Part shown: piece after piece, positions 55,111-64,000 of the stretch
How the letters are laid out: the number at the start of each line of letters is the position of its first letter
How positions within the stretch are numbered: the first letter of the stretch is position 1
From: Symbiodinium natans
Lineage: Eukaryota > Sar > Dinophyceae > Suessiales > Symbiodiniaceae
NCBI GenBank assembly: GCA_905221605.1
Contig: CAJNDS010002804.1
Location: 126,001-190,000, forward strand
DNA length: 64,000 nt
Direction: 5' to 3'
Notes under the pieces: model-generated
What the model was told of the DNA's origin: nothing
What the model saw: the letters and a program-made list of their open reading frames with translations, nothing else
The model's database searches: none
Made by a program: the position numbers and the translations under genes

Positions 55111-57140
55111 GTCTGTACGTCAAGGCAGTGCTGCAATCCTGGCACTGCAAGTCACGTGGAGAGACGAGGCCATGAGACTCAAGCTCGCTGTAGAGTGTGA
55201 GACGCAGCAGCTTTCTGGTGGTCCTGGGCTTAACCAAGACCGTCCGGCGCATGACATGTGCAACATGATATGATGTGATGCACTTATCACTGGCCCATCA
55301 CACCTCGAGGACCGTATGGCCCACCTGAAGAGTGCGGTGCGCTTCCTGCCTTTGTTGTTCGGCTTTTTGCAAGACTAAGAGTTCTGGGCTCCAAAATCCA
55401 ACATGCTGGCAGCTTGCAGGTATTGTGGACAACGAGAGATTCGGAGATAGATGTGCCATGATGAACGCATTGATGTGATGCATGCTTCTGGCAAGTCGGA
55501 AATATGTGGTGTTGTACTGGTTTTTCTGTTGTCGATCCGATGTTTGCGTAAGCTTTGATTACAAGCGACCGATGGCCTTCCCTGCCCACTGATGTGGATT
55601 GTGAGGAGCCCTCCAGTTTCACAGCGTGGTCAGTCAAGTTGACCACGATGAAGAATTCGTGCCAGCAATGCAAGAAAGTGGTCAGAAGAGAGTAGAACTT
55701 GTCTATCTGCAGTGTAGATCTCTCATCCTTCACTGTGCTTCGATCATGTTCGACCTCATCGATCTCGGCCACAGAGGAGTGTAGATTAGTAGTGCAGGCA
55801 CTGCACCCCTGGCAACATGTGCCCCGGCAGGGGTTGTTATGTGGCGGAAGGATATTGCACGGTGACGACTAGATGCCTCTAGATGCTTAATCTTGGTCTC
55901 TGTAGTCTCCCTAGGATTCTGCAGGTCTCTTTGCCGTGCTCTTTTGGGGCCTTTTTGTGTGTGAGGCGCAGGTGATCAAGTCCGTCAAGATGCCAAGTTG
56001 GTCGTCCGCTCCCCATTGTACCCACTGTCCCCACTCCACGCACTCATCTGACGGAGAGGTGACAGGTGAAGCAGAGCTGCTCTTTTTGGACATATGTTGC
56101 TGGCAAGCAAGGTTCAAAATTGCACAGCAAGAGCATGGGCACACTGTCCTGGGCTTCGCTGGCAGCACGCCCCGCCACCAAGCCTTGTGCTTCAATGGGA
56201 CATTTGAGAAAAGTTGCCCTTGACAAAGGACCTGCCTCGAGACGCCGGGTCCTGGGGCACTTGCCTGAGTTTCTTCTTGAGCTGTGTTCTTTCACGGCTT
56301 CTTTGTGAAACTTGCCCAGGCGTACAATCCATACCCGTTCCTCAATCCGACGGTGCATCGTACAACCATCGGACGCCACTTCCCGGACTGTGCTTCGCAA
56401 CGCTGGATGTTCACAGTTGTTCAACGTGCACCATCGGTACATTAAGAGGTTGTCCGGCTGTCCTGCCTTCTGCCCGTATACGCTCCTCATAAGCCGGCTC
56501 GCGGAAAGCTGTCGAATGGGCACTCGTTCGGGGTTTGGGAATGTTTGGTCATGTTCGGGGCGTCTTTCTTGTGTCCTCTTATTATGTCTGCCTTGTCCCC
56601 TTGCCCAATGCTTCTCTTGATCTCTGGGAAGTCTACGTGGCCCAAAACCAGTAGGACCGGTAGGAGCGTTTTACAGGCTCAGCCCTAAGATCAACCTTCA
56701 AAACAGTGGCAAATAGCAGGTTACCTACAGCAAGAAGCATCCGAGCGGCATCTTGAGCCCACAATCCAATCGGGTGGCAAGCCCGAAGCCCCGACATGCC
56801 CCAACCCCAACGCCCCAAGATGCCAACGGCAAGCAAGGGCAAAGCAGGCTTAAAGCTGACCCAAAGCAAGTGCAATCTGCACGTGAGTACTGAAGGCAAC
56901 CGCAAAGCCCCAAAGCCCTAATGATGTGCACCCGAAAGCAGCGCAGCAAAGTCCTCGGTGCTTCCCTCAGAAGAGCCACTTGTCATTGCCGCACACTTTC
57001 CACCTCAGGCCCGCAACATTTTTTTGTTTTGCCTCGGTTTGCTCCCGACACATTGGAGTCATTGCAGGGCTTCTAGAGTTCATCTTGTGGGACTGTGAGA
57101 AAGTGTGAGCATGTGTGGGTTTGCATGGTGGAGCTTGCAA
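55111..57140. other. No gene confidently recognised
   Basis: Plus frames at 55975-56215 and 56316-56440 have protein-like stretches (for example GHTVLGFAGSTPRHQ and AYNPYPFLNPTVHR), but alternative frames over the same bases are equally open. They may be exons of the Cys-rich gene or of the gene ending at 57338. Confidence 0.3.
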
Positions 57141-57141
57141 G

Positions 57142-57338
57142 TCTTCGGTGAAGTGGCTCTACGAGACGCAATAACATGTTCAGCAAGCGGAAATCTGGAG
57201 ATCAACGGGACGTTCGCGGAGCTTCGAGTTGGAAGTGGGGTCCGAGTTTCAAAGTCAAATCCAGATGTTGAACAGCAAGAAAAGTCCGAGACTTCCGCGG
57301 CCTTGGCCAGGACCGCGCGCCAGGATTTCGCAATGTAG
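57142..57338 (+). CDS. Probable terminal exon, unrecognised gene
   Basis: After a TGCAAG acceptor, 66 codons of ordinary globular composition (EVALRDAITCSASGNLEING through VRVSKSNPDVEQQEKSE) end in TAG at 57336-57338. A charged Gln/Glu/Ser tail precedes the stop. There is no ATG, so upstream exons are expected. No domain recognised. Confidence 0.45.
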
Positions 57339-57710
57339 CGAGCTGCCCAGCCTTTGCTTTGCAAGCCATTGCAAGCCGTCATCCGCACTCCTGATTTTTC
57401 ATGTTAGGTTGACAGGATGCCAGCACCGTGGCGACCGGAGCCAATGTCGCTCTCACGACTGCAGAGGTAGGGTTATTGAAATTTATAGAACGAATGCAAG
57501 GAGCAAGAGGGACAGACTGCAAGTGCCTTTGCAGTGAGCAGCCGCTGGTGCACTATGCATCTGCCACGTTTTGGGACGCAAACTCAGCGTAACGAGCGTT
57601 TAGTTTTTTTTAAATCATGTTCTTTTTGCATCTAGTGCATCAATGACAGCGCGCAGTGAGAAAGCGAGGCTTGGCCTGAGCAGCGGCGCAGAAGCGCAGC
57701 AGCATTGAGG

Positions 57711-57772
57711 CATTGGCAGAGCATTGGCAGAGCATTGGCAGAGCATTGGCAGAGCATTGGCAGAGCATTGGC
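57711..57772. repeat. 12-bp minisatellite (GCATTGGCAGA)
   Basis: Six tandem copies of AGCATTGGCAG with a 12-bp period. The Cys/Leu-rich minus frames here derive from it. Confidence 0.9.
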
Positions 57773-57842
57773 GATGATGCACTTTGGGGGGTTGGTTCTG
57801 GTTGGTTTCGACGTGTCGAGACCTTCTTGAGACTTGCCTCGG

Positions 57843-58121
57843 ATGCAGATGCATGTGCGTGTGAAGGCACGAGCGCCAGATGAACGACATGACTTCCAAG
57901 AGCCCTGGACCCAGAAGTCCCTGTGGAAATGCAACAAAAATGCTGTGAAGTGGTCGCTGCAATGCCTGCGAATGTGCCCATCCTTTTCCAAAGAGCTGGG
58001 ATGCATGTCAGACCTTTGTGGCAGATTCACTGAGGCAGTGCCTCGAAAGAAGATTCGGGGTCTACGGATTGGCACGAGGACTGTCACAGTGTCCTTCGAA
58101 AAAACCTTCGAAGTTTGCTGA
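57843..58121 (+). CDS. Small basic protein or first exon, unrecognised
   Basis: ATG at 57843 opens a 92-residue frame (MQMHVRVKARAPDERHDF) ending in TGA at 58119-58121. It is rich in Lys, Arg and Cys, with helical segments and no low complexity. Just downstream another frame (ADTPQMIEGLPENHEAF, about 58112-58200) also looks coding. An AAG acceptor at about 58108 or a frameshift could link them. No domain recognised. Confidence 0.45.
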   Translation: MQMHVRVKARAPDERHDFQEPWTQKSLWKCNKNAVKWSLQCLRMCPSFSKELGCMSDLCGRFTEAVPRKKIRGLRIGTRTVTVSFEKTFEVC

Positions 58122-58200
58122 CACTCCGCAAATGATCGAAGGCTTGCCTGAGAATCATGAGGCTTTTCAGTTTGCTTTGCGTTCCCTCCTCAGCAGTTGC

Positions 58201-58985
58201 GAAGTGAAGAGGACCTGATGCACCAGGGCAACACCCTGCCTCGAGATCCAACTTGGGGAGGGCTTGGAAGGCGCCTTTGCCCGGCAGAGAGATCACCACC
58301 AGCACGTTCTTTTTTGTTTCTTTTTCTTTTTGTGGGCAGCTGCAGCTGTGGTGCCTCTTCCATATCCTTCCATTCTAAGGTCGCGCAGCGATTCGGCCCT
58401 CAAATCGCTTTAGAGCCGAGCTTCAGAAGTTTCACTAGGAGATTTCACGAGCCCCCCGGATTCGTTGAGCGATCCTATAGGGCTCGAATCAGGCGCCAAA
58501 GGCAGCGAAAAAGGGACTCGGCAAGGATAAGAGAAAGCTGGGTAATTTTCCTTTGTGCACTTCGGGGCAAATGCAGAAGCCATGAACCGATTCTGATTCT
58601 GGAGAGCTTGATTCCAAGGTGGTTTCCGCACGATTCCATGGAGCTGCAAGTTGGAAGTCTGTAGCGGGATTCTAATGCTCCTCATGCCGGCGCTGCACAC
58701 TGAGCGACTTAGAACGCAGCAACGGGCAGGCAAAAAATTTTTTGCTAGTGAGAAATTTACCCGGCAACTTGTGCGCCCCTCTCCCATGCAATCGCGGCCG
58801 GCGCTCCCACAAGTTTAGCTGGGGCCCGAGTCGCTGCTTGAAACTTTAAATGCAGATTTCTAGAGGCAAAACTGTGCACAGTAAACAGTCCGGGCGGCCA
58901 GAGAAGCATAAATGCTAGTGGCACTACTACTCTGTATGCCGAGAAGAAGGATGCGTCCTGAAGGGAACCCTAGTTTTGGCGATAG
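58201..58985. other. No gene confidently recognised
   Basis: A plus frame to 58664 contains Phe/Leu and Arg runs that look accidental. Confidence 0.35.
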
Positions 58986-59417
58986 TGCAACGTACACCGT
59001 GCAGCAGCTAGGAATGTCACAACTAAAGCTGAAAAGAGGATCCTAGCCTGTAAGGCGCGTGAAGCTGTTCTTGCCAATTGCTTTGCAAGGTATGGTTGTG
59101 GCGCAGATTGTGAGACTCAGGCTCGAACTTGCTTCCGATCAGACCATGTGGAGTATGATGGCCGTCATGTTTGCGCCAACGAGTTCAGGAACAACACCCT
59201 GCGAACTTTCTACATCACAGCTTCGACCTCGGCTCCCCTTGTCAAGTTGCCGAAAGGCGGAGGAACTAGTTTCAAGAGGAGCTGGGATCTGCCCATGACT
59301 TTTGCCGCCTTTGCCCAGCCTGGCGATATCTTTTACAAGACCAGCATTGACGGCCAGCCAGTGGGTGATCAACAAATTGAGGCAAAGACGCCGAGTCAGC
59401 TGCAGTTTCGTCTATGA
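58986..59417 (+). CDS. Unrecognised gene, 3' exon(s)
   Basis: A 143-codon open frame without ATG ends in TGA at 59415-59417. It carries a Cys-rich part (ANCFARYGCGADCETQARTC) and then a β-rich-looking part (RTFYITASTSAPLVKLPKGG … GDIFYKTSIDGQPVGDQQ). An AAG|G acceptor at about 59087-59091 could start the last exon at YGCGADC. Paired cysteines suggest an extracytoplasmic or metal-binding role, by inference only. The family is not recognised. Confidence 0.5.
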   Translation, partial: CNVHRAAARNVTTKAEKRILACKAREAVLANCFARYGCGADCETQARTCFRSDHVEYDGRHVCANEFRNNTLRTFYITASTSAPLVKLPKGGGTSFKRSWDLPMTFAAFAQPGDIFYKTSIDGQPVGDQQIEAKTPSQLQFRL

Positions 59418-59635
59418 TTCTACATGTGAGCTTTAAGATTTGTGAGTGGGTTTTGTTGTTTGAACAACTTCAAGTCGCGAACATTGCCTGTGATGCGGAG
59501 GTTCCACCGGGCTTTGACCAAGCCACTGAGGGCTTGACCGTTCCATGGGAGTCGGTTTCTGGAACTGGCTTGGCAATCTCCGAGGCCCAAAGCTGCGGTG
59601 TTTGAAGCATTTCTCCCCCGCCCCCCCTCCCTCCC

Positions 59636-59842
59636 CTAAACCCCAAACCCCAAACCCCAAACCCCAAACCCCAAACCCCAAACCCCAAACCCCAAACCCC
59701 AAACCCCAAACCCCAAACCCTAAACCCTAAACCCTAAACCCCAAACCCCAAACCCTAAACCCTAAACCCTAAGCCCTAAGCCCTAAACCCTAAACTGCCC
59801 TAAGCCCTAAACCCTACACCCTAAACCCTAAACCCTAAACCC
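59636..59842. repeat. Interstitial CCCCAAA/CCCTAAA array
   Basis: About eleven CCCCAAA units pass into CCCTAAA units with a few variants, 207 bp in C-rich orientation. Unlike the arrays at 0 and 44 kb it has no inverted partner nearby. Confidence 0.9.
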
Positions 59843-60900
59843 TTTTGGTCCCTTGCAGCCCCGGAGGCCGAGGCCCAGATCAGGTGCGTGGTCGGGCCGG
59901 TGGACTTTGACAGCACCTCGTCTTAGAACAAAGACTGCCCTGTCTGGACAAAAATGGACGACCTGCGTTCCTTGTGGCACAGTAGCAGCACCGAAGTAGC
60001 ATTCAAGAGCCTGACATCAAGCAGATGAGGTGAAGAGCGAGATTGGCTGCAGTTCAGACGCGCTGACTGGGTGTGGTGCTGAGCTGCAAGCTGAAGCATT
60101 TTCTGCAAGCAGTTCCAGGGGCATTTGCGCAGGGAAGCGGAGTGAGCGGACAATCATGCAAGAGGGTAGCCGGTAGGAGCCTGTCCACCACAAGAAGTGG
60201 ATGCCATTAGGCGGGATTCTGCGCGCAGTGATGTACGTTTGAGACGGTCACCCTTTATGGCAGTGGTCTACCGTGTGATCCCTGAGCAGGCCAACGGCAC
60301 CTGCTTGGGACTGTTGGCCTGATCCTTACAAGAGTTTCGGATTCTACGCGCTGGTTCGAGCTGAGAAAGTGCATGGAGGCTCCTCCACGGACCTTGCGCT
60401 CACGACAGCCTGCCCTGTTTGTTCCCATGCTGGAAGAAGCAGTCCCTGCAACACAGTAGCCTTCGCTCTCAGAATGTACAGGTCTTTTCAAGATTCCGTT
60501 GGCAGTCGGAAATCCTGACATCACAGACATCCGTCAGTGGGCATGCAACAAATATACCCCGCTGTGCCCGGAGAAAGCTGCACAGTTAAACCCAAATTCA
60601 CCTGATGCTGTATGTGTGGACAGCCCTTGTTTTCTGTTGTTTCCGTTTGTTTTCTAGTGGCCTCAGCAACCAGCAGGCTTCCCAAGTTGCCTTACGACAG
60701 ATGGCAGAGGGATGATGGAAACGAATCCAGCCTTGGGAGTCCGCAGGCGCAGACACGTTCTTTCGCTATAGAATAACGGGCATGTTTGGGAAGCTGTGAA
60801 TTTTGGGTGAGCATGCCTCAAGGTTTAGGACACTCGGCCGGAGGAAGCCTTGAGTGGCCCCCTAACCTTGTTGGATTGCCTCACCTTCCTTGTTGGTGCG
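59843..60900. other. No gene recognised
   Basis: No frame with convincing composition was found. Confidence 0.4.
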
Positions 60901-60906
60901 GGGCGA

Positions 60907-61122
<216 letters not shown>

Positions 61123-61128
61123 TGGAAA

Positions 61129-61308
61129 AAGTGAGAGTAAGATGAGTAAGAGAAAGAGTAAGAGAAAGAGCAGGAGAAAGAGTAAGAGAAAGAGTAAGAG
61201 AAAGAGTAAGGGAAAGAGTAAGAGAAAGAGTAAGAGAAAGAGTAAGGGAAAGAGTAAGAGAAAGAGTAAGAGAAAGAGTAAGAGTAAGAGTAAGAGTAAG
61301 GAGTAAGA
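61129..61308. repeat. (AGAGTAAGAGAA)n minisatellite
   Basis: Purine-rich 6/12-bp units (AAAGAGTAAGAG with GGAAAGAGTAAG variants) over 180 bp. The Lys/Ser/Arg frame is a by-product. Confidence 0.95.
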
Positions 61309-62077
61309 GAAAGCGACATAGGAATAGACGTCCATGGATGGCTGGATGGATGAAACAGAACGAGGGCGAGCGTGACACTGAGAAGGGTCGGAGCAGGGTT
61401 GCACCCAGATTAGGAGACCTTTTTATCGAAACCTGAAATTTCCTTGGTTTCAGAGGAGTTCCATCTCCTTTGTCTTTTAATGGACAACCTGTGTTTCCTC
61501 TATGGTAATGGGAAACCCTAGACCAAAACAAAAGGTGATGTGTGTAGCACCGTTGGAGGATTGAAATCCCTGAAAGGATATACGCTCATCAACGCGGGTG
61601 CAACCTGTAGCACGTGTCTTAACCACAACACCGACCATGTCGTGCAAACAAGTCCGCTGTACATGTGCTTAACATCGGTTTTCAAAGAAGTCACAACATT
61701 GTTGGCACGTCTAGTACATGCTACCTGCGTCTTCACGTGATGCATGAGGCAATGAGGGGGCATGCGCAGACTTTGTGATTTTGATGGCAGGTTTCGCGAC
61801 TCCAAGAGTGACTGCACAAACAATCCTTCCCCCATCGAGGAGGCACAGCTGCCATCATTGAGCCAATTGATGCCGAAGTTGGTACCTTGCTGAAACTCGA
61901 GAAGTGCGGTGTGAGGTGGTCCACTTTGAGCCCGCCTTGAAAGCTGCCCTGCCAAATGCGGTGCTCGGCTACCGAATGATCTAATGCTACGTGCTACCTA
62001 CATGGTCTACCATGGTCTACCGTGGTCTACATGCAGTGACATAGCGGCAAAGTCCATGTGCGCGTCTTCGCCGGCAG
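61309..62077. other. No gene confidently recognised
   Basis: Possible 5' exons of the PPPDE gene could lie here, for example a frame near 61844-61910 (AAIIEPIDAEVGTLL), but no border is convincing. Confidence 0.3.
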
Positions 62078-63088
62078 GTGTTCCTAAACATCTTTGACTT
62101 GGCTTCCGCTTTGTCAATACCAAATTCAATGCTGTGCAACACAATGCCACCTGCTCGGACACAGCTTGCGACCAGAAATGCTGTTTCAATACTGGGATCT
62201 GAAGATTTAAGATCCGGAGCCTTGTTATGATGTGTTTGAGGTTCAACACTGTGGGTGCCTTCCACACAGCGATTGAAGTGCGCACCCTTTCCATTCCTTC
62301 CGGCATATTGGTGCGTGCTGTCGTTGGAATGAAGGTCTACGGTGAAGAATGGGCTTTCTATCGGACACCCAATCCGACGTCCTGCGGGGTCTGTGCGGCT
62401 GGCTTGCTTGATGTGCTTGTGCGCATGTCGGCACTCGCTTGGCGATGCTGGCAGGCAAAAGTCTTCGACCCAGACACCACCCTGTACATGTCTACAGGAC
62501 GTGCACTTGCTGATGCAGGAGACACAGGGATCTGAAGTCACTAAAATTGCGTGCAGGCAGTCGGTGAACCTTGGCAGCACAATGCTGAAGGCCACGCTGG
62601 CTTGACCGGCAACACGGTCAAGGGGTCAGTCGCTCATGGCCAGGATTGGGAAGTGCGCTACTTGATCCGAGCGAAGCTGGCCGCGAAATGGCCAGGAGGT
62701 TCCAAGAGCCATCTGCAGCTGGAATGTGCAGACATGTGCAGACTTGAATGTTCTGCTGGAGTCTACGGATGTGAACAGCGAACACAGTACGTTGCAGGCA
62801 CTTATGACCTTCTTCGTCGGGTTCTCAGAGACGGGCACTGTCGCGTTCTTTTGTGCCGGATGTCACATCTTGGCATCCCAGTTGCAGTATTGTAATTGTA
62901 ACTGCTACGCATCTCTGCTGCGAGGCCACAACTGCATTCACTTCTGTCAGGAGCTGGCGCTCGCATTGGGCGTCAGCCCTGTTCCAGCCCTGACCTCACA
63001 TCCCGTGTAGGATGCGTCTCGTTGCAGCATGACAGCAAGTGGCTTTTTTGCTGAGACTTGGGTGCGCAACTTGCACGAGACAGGCGCG
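62078..63088 (+). CDS. PPPDE/DeSI-type isopeptidase domain (at least nine exons)
   Basis: PPPDE proteins are cysteine isopeptidases with a His-Cys pair; the DeSI members remove SUMO, and others act on ubiquitin. Phase-consistent exons: 62078-62145 (VFLNIFDLASALS); 62241-62277 (FNTVGAFHTAIE, with the catalytic His); 62335-62392 (VYGEEWAFYRTPNPTSCGV); 62455-62497 (SLRPRHHPVHVYR); 62557-62590 (QSVNLGSTMLK); 62644-62698 (EVRYLIRAKLAAKWPG); 62798-62815 (an 18-nt exon, TYDLL); 62925-62986 (HNCIHFCQELALALG, with the catalytic Cys in HNC); 63056-63088 (TWVRNLHETGA). The order matches the family pattern throughout: N(I/V)(Y/F)DL, G.(F/Y)HT..E(V)YG.E(W/Y), HPVHVYR.S, Y.LL.HNC.HF, and P.P.W. Donors are GC, GT, GT, GA, GC, GT, GT and GC; acceptors are AG. 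The start codon and the end of the gene are not identified. Confidence 0.85.
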
Positions 63089-63179
63089 GCTTGCAGCATC
63101 CTGAAGTTGAAAGATCATGCACAGTGTCTGGATTCACAAGAATCTGGGGAGAGTCAGCTGTGTGTTGAGACACCTGTGG

Positions 63180-63620
63180 AGCAGATGTGCCGTGTTCGTG
63201 TGCAAGTGAGCACGCATACGAGCGTGCGCGCTCATGTGCAACGAATTCAGTAACCAAGCACAGGTGCGTCAGTGCCTGCGTGCAAGTGAGCGAGCATGAA
63301 GAAGGGGTGGGTGGATGCAAAAGTGCATGCAAGAGAGCGAGCAAGCATGCAATCTTTCAACGCGAGCATGAGTGCGTGTGTGCTGGCCACCTAGCTACGT
63401 AGCATTCGCACGAGCATGCATGCGTGAAAGCATACGTGCCTGCAATCATACCAACGTGCGAGCATATGCAGGCGTACAAGCGAGCAAGTGTGGGAGCAAG
63501 CGTGCGTGCAAGCGACTGCTCCTGCAAGTGTGCATGCCGACAAGCCTGCATGCACACACACAGGCAAGATCAGGCAAGCATACAGGCAAATCAGTCAAGC
63601 ATACACGCAACAACTAGCAT
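63180..63620. repeat. Degenerate GCAAGC/GAGCATGC low-complexity tract
   Basis: Words such as GCAAGCGAGC, GCATGCAAG and GTGCAAGTGAGC recur irregularly. The Ala/Cys/Arg-rich plus frames are by-products. It may be an intron or 3' flank of the PPPDE gene. Confidence 0.6.
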
Positions 63621-64000
63621 GTCTGCGTGAAAGCATTGCTGAATCCCCTCAACCTCCCCACGGCACACGCAAACTGCGCAATGCAGTCTTTTTGCTTACG
63701 CTTGCTCCAAGCATTGTGGGCAGTTTCCTGAAGGTGCGAGGGTTCTTGCAGTCACGCAAACAGAGACTGCAGGTGCCAGCGTCTTCCAACTGCCTTGGCC
63801 ACTGTCTTCTGTCAAGAGCCTGATCTTTGGTGATGCAAGACCGGCACTGGCAGATGCTCCAGGCAATTACATCATCAACGCTTCTCGCCTCTTGTCGCTG
63901 TCTTGAACCAACTTGGCTCGAGAGCTGAACTGCGGCGTTCGGCAGGTGAGCAATCGGGAGAACACCAAGGTGCAAGCTGGTTGCAAAGTCTTTCCTGTAC
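63621..64000. other. No gene recognised
   Basis: No convincing frame up to the window end. Confidence 0.35.

Overview
The window looks like nuclear DNA of a dinoflagellate, most probably of the Symbiodiniaceae type; the species cannot be named from the sequence. The reasons are: interstitial arrays of the TTTAGGG/CCCTAAA telomere motif; coding frames broken into many small exons whose introns start with GT, GC or GA and end in AG, usually followed by G; a 5S rRNA gene in a small-RNA cluster; LINE-type retrotransposon remains; and very large microsatellites. There is no bacterial gene organisation. Most long frames with ATG/GTG/TTG starts are either repeats or shadows, and the real genes had to be read exon by exon.

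Layout. 1-0.3 kb: inverted telomere-motif arrays. 0.8-7 kb: a few possible exons, otherwise nothing recognisable. 7-8.4 kb: tandem and dispersed repeats. 8.9-12 kb (minus strand): 3' half of a LINE (reverse transcriptase plus two C2H2 fingers, frameshifted), invaded by a ~1.1 kb (GT)n tract. 12.5-15 kb: GC-rich repeats and a CCHC zinc-knuckle reading frame. 16.2-17.05 kb: small-RNA cluster with a U1-like snRNA candidate, a degenerate spliced-leader-like sequence, a clear 5S rRNA and a tRNA-like Pol III unit. 17.9-18.6 kb: ~280-bp tandem repeats. 18.6-21.6 kb (minus): 5' half of a LINE (ORF1 and a hydrophobic 536-codon frame). 22.1-22.4 kb: a MITE-like inverted repeat.

From about 24 kb to 63 kb every supported gene is on the plus strand, as in dinoflagellate unidirectional gene arrays: a WW plus CELF/Bruno-type RRM RNA-binding protein (24.4-28.9 kb); a multi-pass family-2 glycosyltransferase with over twenty exons (29.2-35.3 kb); a small gene with a duplicated KDRWNLL motif (35.8 kb); an unrecognised protein built of 'WG-box' repeats with a fresh 594-bp tandem duplication (37.2-39.1 kb); a proline-rich gene (40.1-41.8 kb); several unrecognised exons (46-49 kb); a run of Cys-rich exons with an EF-hand exon among them (51-55 kb); small unrecognised genes (57-59.4 kb); and a complete PPPDE/DeSI-type isopeptidase domain spread over at least nine exons (62.1-63.1 kb). 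An AT-rich, ORF-free block (43.2-44.2 kb) sits beside a second inverted pair of telomere-motif arrays.

Exon borders were chosen by hand from reading-frame phase, AG acceptors and family knowledge. They are predictions without transcript support. No shared pathway is evident among the neighbours.
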